From Boletus sp. NGJ (lineage: Eukaryota; Basidiomycota; Agaricomycetes; Boletales; Boletaceae): DNA of 64,000 nucleotides. Numbering within the stretch: position 1 is the stretch's first letter; each line of letters begins with the position of its first letter. The stretch is from the NCBI GenBank assembly GCA_019096195.1, contig JAGTXK010000138.1:434001-498000 (forward strand). The letters are read 5' to 3'. Below are positions 55,201-64,000 of this stretch, one piece after another. The position numbers and the translations under genes are program-made. The notes under the pieces were generated by a model, which saw nothing but the letters and a program-made list of their open reading frames with translations, did no database searches and was not told where the DNA came from.

Positions 55201-56550
55201 CTAAAGATTTACCTCCTTTGTTCCCATGGATACCGCCACCTCGTCACAAATGCTCTCCAACATGGATTGCATACCATGCACTGGCTTCCATCCAATCGAC
55301 CTAGCTCGCTCTCCCCTGGCACGGGCGTTAGCACCCATCATTTGAGTCTGAACCCTAGTTTAATCTAGAGTTGATCGTAAGGCATTCATTCACTCACAAA
55401 TGTGTATTTCTCCATCTCCACCTCCGTGAAAACCGTTGGACGGCCCCCACCACATCCTCGAGTGCTGAGTTCTTTTGCTACCGCCTGGAAGATTTCCCTA
55501 GCCTCACATTCCCCATTCTCTGCAAAATACATACCGATGCGGCCCACGTAGAGACGGCAAGAGTTGATGGCAGCATCGAAAATCTGCATGTACAAACACA
55601 CGAGATCTTCGATATGTACGTGTGACCAGATGTTCATGCCTTTTCCGATCATGCCGCCTTGGAGCCGATCGATACCCGCATTTATGATGGCGGGAATCTG
55701 TTGAGAATGCGAGTTCTGGATTCCAAGAGAAACGAGGCGGGTCTTGGCGATACCATAGACCAAACCAGGAAGAACGATGCATGTCTTGACATACTCTAAA
55801 CGACTATAAATCCGGGGGATGCAGCATCAAGAATCGTGGAATCGCACCTTCCTCGCCAGCGTCTGTTATTGCAATATCAACATCTCTGTGGGGTTGAGTG
55901 CGCGGCAAGGACTCCAGCCGGTGGATATTGAGATCTGAATATATGTCATCCGAGACATAGTTGCCTCGAGCGTCGTCGGTGAGCACGCCTGGAGAATTTG
56001 TACCCTGAAACAGTCAAATATAACAAAAGGTGTGTGGCAAACCTATGCCTGACTGTACATGAATTGATCAACCCAGGAAACAAGTAAAAAAGGAACAATG
56101 CGGACGGTATGAATCAAAATAGGGGTGGTCCCGGTGTCACAATGGCGTTGCTTCAATCCGCCGAGTATAGCTTTTGTGGCGTTTAAGTTTTCAGCGTCCG
56201 CCTATGAACGTCCAGCTATAGCTGGTGGTCGAGAATGCAAGATATGTGATAGTACATACGCATGCAATAACAACGTCGGCTTGAGATGCAAGGCTCCTGA
56301 GCAGGGTGGAGTCGTCGTATGAGCCTACCACTGGTGTAACATTGCCTGCTTGAAAGCGAGACGCTTGTATTTCGGAGCGAACGAGAGCGGTGATGTTGAA
56401 TTCGTCCAATCTCGGATGGCGGAGGAGAGCAGAAAGAACTGAACCACCGATGTATCCTGTGGTAAAGGTCTTTCTGTCGATGTAAATACTCCCAGGGATA
56501 TTGATAAACATACCAGTCGAACCTGTCAAAAGTATGCTGATAGGGGTCAT
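55201..56550 (-). CDS. NAD(P)-binding Rossmann-fold protein (NmrA/epimerase-like), intact copy
   Basis: Six exons on the minus strand (56,550-56,514, 56,456-56,260, 56,201-56,106, 56,004-55,848, 55,795-55,398, 55,347-55,201) encode 343 aa. The first exon joins to give LLTGSTGYIGG at 7-17, the dinucleotide-binding glycine motif. ITALVRS follows at the second strand, then ADVVIAC, TTPILIHT and CIVLPGLVYGIA, and the substrate-side helices, ending near RARSIGWKP. The family comprises atypical SDRs of unknown substrate found throughout fungi. It shares a 468-bp divergent promoter region with ARP3. A truncated duplicate lies at 51,850-52,480. Confidence 0.85.
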
Positions 56551-57018
56551 TCTTGCGCTGGCGAGAGGCAAGGTGGAACAAAATCGCTGGTGTTTGTTAT
56601 TTACAGTACAAGTCTGAAATTTAACAGCGGCCGAGAATTTCAACCTGGACCGCTCTGCCTGTTGTGGACACGCCTCAACCAAGGAGCGGATAATGTCACA
56701 TCATTTGTCCTCACACTCACGGGGGTCCCCGTGTACAATGTGAGAGAAACCTTATAAGCACGGACATAGTGCAAACGTGTCAATGGGCTGCCAGCTGGTA
56801 GCTGTGAATTAGTAGTGCCGCCCAGCTAAGCTGAGCATACGATGACTAAAAGCGCACAAGGGGGAAACGGTAAATTTCAAGTCCATGTTTTTACAAGCGT
56901 TTCGGATGGTTGAAGGCTGTTGTTTATCAATGTTAGGAGCTGAAGCCTTTGCCATACTGGACCAAACAGAGCATTCGCAGCATCTGCGTTTCCAGAGATT
57001 GGATAGCACAACACAATT
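56551..57018. promoter_or_regulatory. Divergent promoter region between NAD(P)-binding gene and ARP3
   Basis: 468 bp between opposite start codons. No sharply defined elements are claimed. The part next to ARP3 (TTGGATAGCACAACACAA) is conserved in the duplicated ARP3 fragment at about 52,655-52,672. Confidence 0.5.
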
Positions 57019-58740
57019 ATGTCGCTGCTCGCGCCAATCATCTGCGATAATGGCACTGGTTACTCAAAGATAGGGTATGTACTCTAACTCAAGCGACCAA
57101 ACATCGATGTTGACACACTTTCCCAGTTTCGCTGGGAACTCCGATCCCTCATTGTGAGTCTCGCGTTTGGATTGCGGCGTTTTGACCCAAATCACTGCAA
57201 CGCAGCGTATTTCCGACCGCAATAGCAACACGTGGTCCTGCTGCTCAACCAACGCGTGGAGGCCCTCCGATCCCAGCAAAGCCTGGCAACGTTGCATCGA
57301 AACGAGGTGTCGAAGACCTTGATTTCTTCATCGGAGACGAAGCACTAGCGAACGCAAAGACGCCTGGCTATGGCGTGCACTACCCCATTCGTCATGGTAT
57401 GATTGACAATTGGGATCACATGGAACGCTACTGGGAGCAGACGATCTTCAAGTACCTGCGTGCGGAGCCAGAGGATCATTACTTCCTTCTGGTTGGTCGT
57501 CTGCAATCGTAATAGAGATGTGGTATTAATCTGACACCATCAGACCGAGCCACCCCTCAATCCTCCAGAGAACAGAGAACAAACAGCCGAGATCTTCTTC
57601 GAGTCGTTCAACATCAAAGGCCTCTACATCGCCGTGCAGGCAGTGCTAGCGCTCGCCGCGTCGTGGTCATCTAACAGAGTCACAGACAGAACATTAACCG
57701 GCACAGTCATCGACTCCGGTGATGGTGTCACCCACGTAATCCCATGTGCGGAGGGCTATGTGATCGGAAGTGCTATCAAACATATTCCCATTGCTGGTCG
57801 TGACATCTCACAGTTCGTACTCAATCTTCTGCGAGAGCGTGGTGAAACGACCGGTGTACCCCCGGAAGATCAGTTGAGACTTGCTTCGAAGGTGAAGGAA
57901 GATTACAGTTACGTTTGTCAAGACATCGTCAAGGAGTTCAGAAAGTATGATGCCGAGCCGTACAAGTACTTTGAGAGGTACAACGGCGAACACAGTGTCA
58001 CCGGAAAGGTAAGTTCGTAGCGAACGAGTACACTGCCCTCGGCTGATAATCTGGACCCTTCATTTAGAAATATTCAATCGATGTCGGATATGAGCGTTTC
58101 CTTGCTCCTGAAATCTTCTTCAATCCGGAAATCTACTCGTCCGATTTCTTGACGCCCCTTCCCGATATTGTTGACAATGTGATTCAGTCATCACCCATTG
58201 ATGTTCGCCGCGGGTTGTACAAGGTAAGCGCCATCCACTTTTAAGTTCATTTCCTGACCCTGCGGACAGAATATCGTGTTGTCGGGGGGTTCCACGATGT
58301 TCCAGCACTTTGGCCAGCGTCTCAAACGGGACCTCAAACAATTAGTTGATCGCCGACTCGAAGCCAGCGTAATTTCTAGTGGCAGTACCCAAAAGGTTAG
58401 GTCCGTATGGTAATTTGCCGAAGCGTACTGATGCTTTGCGTTTTAGTCCTCAGGGGTTGAGGTCGAAGTCATCTCGCACAAGCGCCAACGGTAAAAACCA
58501 TGATTGCCGTTGTGGATCCGGGAGGCTCATCACCTTTTGTTTATCTCGCTTAGCTATGCTGTCTGGTTCGGAGGCTCACTATTGGCATCATTGGTGAGAT
58601 CCTTTTCTCCGCATTTACTCCCAAGGCTGATCATCATCGGATAGCCGGAGTTTTACACATCGTGCCACACGAAAGCTCAGTACGACGAAATTGGGCCTAG
58701 TATCTGCCGGCGTTACCAGATCTTCGGCAGCGCAACGTAG
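57019..58740 (+). CDS. ARP3: Actin-related protein 3, Arp2/3 complex
   Basis: Nine exons (57,019-57,074, 57,127-57,153, 57,206-57,491, 57,544-58,008, 58,068-58,223, 58,270-58,395, 58,447-58,490, 58,554-58,593, 58,645-58,740) give 431 aa, the usual Arp3 length. Phosphate-1 loop is [13 protein letters not shown] near 8-20. [34 protein letters not shown], a phosphate-2 loop [24 protein letters not shown] and the C-terminal [12 protein letters not shown] all match Arp3, including the Arp3-type [12 protein letters not shown]. The product nucleates branched actin with Arp2 and ARPC1-5 in the cytoplasm (family knowledge). All catalytic nucleotide-binding motifs are present. Only its 5' end was copied in the neighbouring tandem unit. 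Confidence 0.96.
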
Positions 58741-60060
58741 AGTGCAATCCTCTGGTCACGATCATGAAAGAGGGGGCAGCCAAAGCATTCGTGATAGTCT
58801 ATCCTCGCATTGTAGTCACATTGATTCTACCCCGTGTAGCCCGTTGTTCAGAATGCCGAAGACGTAGAGGTGAATCTGATTTGATCGATCTACGTAACCA
58901 CCGCAATTTCTCCTACCGCTCTCTAGGATGAAGGCCGACAATAACATGTGGCCTGTGATTCATTTTAAGATGGTGGCGGTTACGGTATGACTCTGTGAGC
59001 GGAGGAATAGATAGGATATTCGCGTGTTCCCGCCAGAGGTAGGTGATGTATATCAGGATACGACCGACAAGCCTGAGATACTACAGGGAGGCGGCCACAT
59101 CCAAGGTTTCTTCAATCGGTGTTGGAGACATTCTATGCAAAATGGAAACGATAACCGGTGGTCGTTTCTCCGAGAACCCTGGATGCCGTCCTGGTGGACC
59201 GGTTTGCAGCGTTGCTTACCAGTGCCGTACATGAGAATGAAGAAGTTTTGAAAGGGCGACATCGTCGCGGGTCCGAGTAAAAGGAGCGAGGCTAATTGTG
59301 AGACAAGCGCAAACTAAGTCTCTTGACTGCACAGATTTCGATTCGATCTGTAAGGTGGGCGGGTAGATGATAGTCGAGGAGAACAGACAGGGGGTCTACA
59401 AACCATGTCACTCCCCGGGCTGTTCTAACCCTCAGGCTGTGAAAAGAAAGCGACGATCCCACCAACTCTTTTACGTTGAGTGAAGGGTGATCGATTGATC
59501 CTGATAAAGCCCCCTGCGGAGATGAGCATTCAATCACTTCGGACGGGTCGTAACATGGGAAGCCGAAGACCTGGCATACAAAGAATTACCCTAGCGCCTA
59601 ACGAGGTTCGGTTGAAGAAGAAGATAGCGATGGCAGACCACAAAGCCAAGTAGCTCGTGGCAAATGGCAGTCAAAACACCGATACGGGTTGTGTGTGTGT
59701 GTGGAAACCGTGCGCAGGGGAGAGACGCATTGAGCGGGGCAACCGAATAGAACTTGCACTGTGGGACTAGTACGATGAACAGCCGGAATGTACACAGGAT
59801 GAAGACACCGCTTGCCCGCTTGCAACGAGGACGAAACCTTGAACTTGGACGAGAGTACCAGTGGGGATGAGCGCGGATAGCAGACAGCAACCGGACCGTG
59901 GTTGGCTGGGCCACTATAATTGGACGAGTTCTTCTACTAATTCGCGCAGAGGGTACATAAAGAGTGGAGACGGTCACGACCCGTCAGCGACGCATCCCCC
60001 GCTCCGGTTTCGACTGGCCCATTCTCCCCACCGCGAGTCTTGCTTCATCTTCATCTCGAC
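58741..60060. other. Intergenic stretch between ARP3 and the transcription factor
   Basis: About 1.3 kb. A 128-codon minus frame at 59,591-59,977 and short plus frames near 59,030-59,250 lack conserved motifs and good starts. It holds the ARP3 3' region and the long promoter/leader of the regulator. A TGTGTGTG run lies near 59,690. Confidence 0.45.
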
Positions 60061-63000
60061 ATGTCGACTCAAGCGCAACATATGGGTGGCCAGGACTCGT
60101 GGGATCCTCAATTCGTTTTCAAACAACCCCTCCAGCTCGAGGAACAGATTCCTTATCCCCTCGAGCCCACTTCCAGCGCCAAACGTTCCCCTCACCAGCC
60201 TCAGATTTCCCCATCGTCGCTCAATGCACCTCTGACACCGAGCATATATGGCTCGTATCCATCAGTAGTGCCCTTTGAAACTTCCCCCCCGTTCATCAGG
60301 CAGCCGTCAATGCGCACATCTTCGTTCAACACTCTCGGCGCCGATCACAATCTCGCTGTAGACACGTCTTCATCTTCCTTTGGCGCATCCTCCCATGTTT
60401 CCCCAGTCTACAACCAAGCGAAGTATCAAGCGAGCCAATTTGGCCCAGGTCTTGAACCTAATCATACACCCGAGGCCTCTTCTACCCCCAGAGCCGTCGT
60501 GACCAACCACCCGACATCTCATTCATATTATTCTCCTGATCCTATGCAATTTTCTGTCGCTTTGCCACTGCCCCCTCGATCATCCGAGTTACAAGCTCGT
60601 TACTACAATGCAACGTACATGCACCAGCAATCGGACTCTCTTCAAACTCCAAAGAGACCCAGGCCTGGTGACACGCATGATGACGGCCAAGGCGATCAAC
60701 ATGATGCTCAAGAACAGGAGGCTGCAAGGCCAAACCGGTCAGTAGATTCAGCTTGGCGTTCACTGCGATACCAGCTCATGATCTCCCAACTGCAGCGCGG
60801 GAGCATGTTCTCGGTGCAAAAGTTTAAAGGTAGATTGTAATGCACGATGACAGCAGCATCTTACGTCTGTGCTAGGTCCGCTGTGAGTTTAGAAACGATA
60901 GCGACACTTGCAGGCGCTGTACGGGTGCTGGCCAGGAATGTGTCATTCCTGGTCGCAAGCCTCGTCGCGCCCCACCGTACGCAGGCTCTCTTTCTTCTCG
61001 CATCGCACGACTAATGCGTACTTCTCTTAGAAAACGGGAGCACCTGCTCAACCAGATTCGCGAACAAGCCAAGCAAATCCAGGAACTGATGGCGAAAATC
61101 GAGGCTTTGAACCGCCCTGCTGCGGCCCAATCCCCGCTGTCCCCCGTGTCAAGTATACATTCGTCTATGGAATCAAACTCCGAATCCGTGGTACCAAATG
61201 CGGAAATGCAAGATTGGATTGCCAAGGCACGGGTATCTATTCAGGAATTCGGTGTCTTGATCCCCGCAGGAGATCCAACAGATGCAGACGACCCCTATGA
61301 TAGCGACGAGGGTGCCGCGGTGGAAGAATACACAGATGATGAGTCTGGTTATGCTACTGCCGAGGATGAAACAAGCAGAGACGTAGGTTCACCTGCGAGT
61401 TCCACGACGAAGAGGCAAGGATCCCAAACGACACAGCTCAAGATGCTCCCAGGAGAAGACGCCCCCTATGGCCTGATGGCTGTCCTCGCCATCAGGAAAA
61501 ATGCAAGAGAGAAGAGTGTCGAACCTGAGTCGTCAGAGGCTGTCGGCGTTGCAAGCGCTGACTTCTTTAGGCCTAGTATGTGTCGGTTGAATGCTTTTGT
61601 TTGGCGCTCTGATTCTGACACAAATTTCATTAGGTCCAGGACCCGATCCCAAACGTTCGAATCCATCCACTGCTGGGGTTCAATTGCCCCATATCTTGGC
61701 TCGCGGGATTGTCTCGATCAAGGAAGTGGACCAGTTGTTTACCATGTAGGCTCGCATTCACTGACGAAAGCGTCTGTATTGACACTTCCTTAGCTATTTC
61801 GAGAAGATGAATCCATCCGCCAACGTGTTAGACCCTTCCCTTCACACTCCTCAGTATGTGGCCATGCGGAGCCCGTTCTTGTTCACAATGAGTATGAATC
61901 TATTACCATCTAGTTTTCCGAAGCTAACGATCACCAAGTATGTGGCATCGCTTCCAGGTTCTATAAGCCTCGACCACATCTTTACCAACAACTGATGCAG
62001 TATGGCCAACTTGCTGCTGGCACTGCGCTTATATCTGGGACTAAAAATGAAGAGATGTCCGCAGCTTATCTTCTTATGCAACTCTACCCAATTCCAAAAA
62101 AACGGTGGGATGAAGAAAGGAGTTGGATCTATCTTGGCGTGGCCATAAGGTACGGTGGCTTAAAGATAAGTTAATGTCTCTGATTCAAATTCAAATACAG
62201 GGTCGCACAAGACATTAATTTGAATCGCCGAGTCACCACAATGCCTCTCAATGAACAGAATGCTCGCATTCTCTTGAGCCGGCAACGAATCTGGATGAAC
62301 TGCTACAACTTGGATCGTTCTACCGGGACTCAGTACGGCAAGCGCCCGATCATCCCAGAGACGGATTACTTTGCCCTGCATTCAGAAGATTGGTGGAGGT
62401 CGTCACCCTACAACATCAAAGGCTTTGATATCCATCTTTGCGGGTACAACGCGGAGTTGAGATTGGTATCTAATTTCTTGTCGAAGGTCTACGGTGACCC
62501 CAGTCACCCAATTGGGCTCGACAAGGTAAGGTGCCCTATGCTATGCTAGATTTGGGATGTCGTGCCTGAATGTACACAGACCTTGAACGTTGCTCAATTT
62601 GCGAGCGATACCGATGATGCGCTGAGGCAACTTGGCGACCGTTGGTTCGAACGCCTGGATGAATTTGAGGAAGAGAAAACAGAGATGTGGTTATTCCGAT
62701 CGGAGCTGCTCAGAATGGCTTATGCGTACGGGCGCTTAGTCGTGTTGTCAACGGGTTTGAAGCATGCAAAAGAAGGCCAGTTGGACGAGAGAACCTTCAT
62801 TATGCGCGTGGGTACATGCCATTCGTCTGACATCGCCCTGGGTTGATCGTTTCCTACCAGTGCTTGGGCGCTGCCACCGATATAGTGCATGCCTTCATCC
62901 TCAGACTGTTCCCCACACCGGAGAGGAGTGGGTACTCGCCCAAGCTTAATGTGACATAGACCCTAACACACATTTCCTTAGAAACCCTGCTTCGCCACGC

Positions 63001-63838
63001 GCCGGATGCTCAATTCGTCTTCGTCACGTTCGCTGGTGCTTTCCTTGTCAAGGTAAGGCATAAATTTCCTAAAGTAAACCGACACACAAACACATCATGC
63101 GATTCCGCAGCTTCTCCAACCCAAGTACTCGCAATACTTTATGTATGAACGGCGACAGGAGATTCGTACGCTCGTCCAAGAAGCTGTTGACCTGCTCGGG
63201 GCGCCTGAGGTCTTTGTTGACGATAAACACGGGCCGAAGCTGTTCTCACGTTTCCTCGCCGGTCTGCTTGCAACTCAAAGTGTCAACCCAGACAAGCTCT
63301 CCCCCCTCTCTTCCAAGACTATGCACTTACGGCGTATGAGCTCACGATCAAAAGTCGCCTCAGGCAAGGGGAGAGAGCCGAGCGGGTCGCTATCCTCGCC
63401 ATTACATACTTATGGACTGGGCCCTGAACTCTCATCGCCATCGAGCTTATCCGAATCGTCCTCGCCCGCACAGCAATTTGTACCTCTCGAGGGTAGCTCA
63501 CGCGGCCAATCGCCATACACGGCCGGCTTCGGCCTGGGGCCCCATACAACCGAATTATATCAGGGTTCTACGATGCCTGTTGATCCGGAACTTTTGGATT
63601 CCATGTCGTTCTTGTCGGATCCTGCCTGGCAGGATACAACTATACCAGGTGAGTTCTTCTTCCCTCATCCCCTCGCTCTTCTCCTGCTGTGCTTCGTGTC
63701 TTTATCGTGGCTATATGCTTACATCTCTCTGCTTTAGGTTTCAACTGGGTTAACCAACTAAACACAGTCAACAATTCAGCGCTGTATACTAACGACTACG
63801 CAATGTACGACTCGCAGCAATTCGACGCGTCATTTTAA
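60061..63838 (+). CDS. Zn2Cys6 transcription factor with fungal-specific middle domain (PriB-like)
   Basis: About a dozen exons. The first eight are 60,061-60,737, 60,796-60,829, 60,876-60,976, 61,031-61,575, 61,634-61,746, 61,795-61,891, 61,939-62,149 and 62,201-62,525. A long Ser/Pro-rich N-terminus precedes the binuclear zinc cluster, which is split by two introns: CSRCKSLKVRC then CRRCTGAGQEC, pattern CX2CX6CX8CX2CX6C, followed by basic GRKPRRAPPKR. A coiled-coil linker (LLNQIREQAKQIQELMAKIE) and an acidic region come next. The fungal-specific transcription factor domain starts near ILARGIVSIKEVDQLF and includes SRFYKPRP, YLLMQLYPIPKKRWDE, RVAQDINLNRR and RIWMNCYNLDRS. The C-terminus is Ser-rich. 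Overall it looks like the PriB/Leu3/PrtT group of nuclear DNA-binding regulators. Targets are unknown. Exon borders after 62,860 are less certain. Confidence 0.9.
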
Positions 63839-64000
63839 AACTCCTCCCTATCACCACCATCGATCACCGCATTGCACACCTTCACAGCTTTCCTTCCGGC
63901 CCCTCTCTTATGCTGTCTATGTAATCTGCCGCGTTTACACGCGTGCCCGTCATTCCCACGTCGACTATGTTATCCCAACTTGCATTTGTTCGTTCCGCTA
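63839..64000 (+). other. 3' flank of the transcription factor
   Basis: 162 bp after the stop codon to the window end, presumably 3' untranslated region. No polyadenylation signal is evident. Confidence 0.4.

Noticed and set aside
59591-59977. 128-codon minus frame upstream of the transcription factor
   Set aside because: Composition is compatible with chance, no conserved motif, and it overlaps the likely promoter of the regulator.
1-64000. tRNA or rRNA genes
   Set aside because: I looked for tRNA box motifs and rRNA-like conserved stretches and recognised none. A covariance-model scan would be the decisive test.

Overview
The window is nuclear DNA of a filamentous basidiomycete, most likely an agaricomycete. 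Genes are split by many introns of about 50-60 bp with GT-AG borders and CTRAY-like branch points. Recognisable host genes are an actin-related protein 3, a Bsd2/Ndfip membrane adaptor, an Asa1 WD-repeat protein and a PriB-like Zn2Cys6 regulator. The transposons are the usual agaricomycete kinds (chromodomain Ty3 elements, Helitrons with a DUF6570 region, Tc1). A Ceratobasidiaceae/Rhizoctonia-like source is possible but only a guess.

Layout. (1) About 1-28.8 kb is a roughly 4.95-kb inverted duplication. The left arm is 725-3,722 plus 11,871-13,825 and the right arm is 23,878-28,842. Each arm carries one intact short-chain dehydrogenase gene (291 codons, six exons including an 8-nt micro-exon), an unrecognised conserved exon and the start of a Helitron. 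The left arm is split by an 8.1-kb chromodomain Ty3 element with a 5-bp target duplication. The right arm keeps the empty site. Between the arms lies one Helitron body, read left to right, split by a Tc1 element, a microsatellite fold-back element and three solo LTRs. This part is almost devoid of CpG. (2) 28.85-31.94 kb holds two convergent host genes, BSD2 and ASA1. (3) 32.6-48.1 kb is an array of six paralogues of a secreted protein family with a YHGT motif, arranged + + + then - - -. Copies 2, 3 and 4 look intact (581, 572 and 608 aa) and copies 1, 5 and 6 are broken. A decayed piece of ASA1 lies between copies 2 and 3. (4) 49.1-49.9 kb is a small TA-flanked inverted-repeat element. (5) 50.4-58.7 kb is a direct tandem duplication of a block containing a membrane SH3 protein gene, an NAD(P)-binding protein gene and the 5' end of ARP3. 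Both SH3 genes are intact, but only the second unit keeps a whole NAD(P)-binding gene and a whole ARP3. (6) 60.06-63.84 kb is a PriB-like Zn2Cys6 transcription factor.

The dominant theme is local duplication, in three arrangements within one window: an inverted copy, an inverted array and a direct tandem. Relative order can be read in the first region. The Helitron inserted, was invaded and lost its CpG sites. The inverted copy was then made, and the Ty3 element entered the left arm afterwards. The most notable mechanistic signal is in that Ty3 element: a 13-nt stretch abutting its 5' LTR is perfectly complementary to 13 nt lying about 32 nt downstream of the LTR TATA box, the layout expected of self-primed reverse transcription. 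The most notable candidate for undescribed biology is the secreted YHGT family, whose pattern resembles the ADP-ribosyltransferase fold. That resemblance is an inference.
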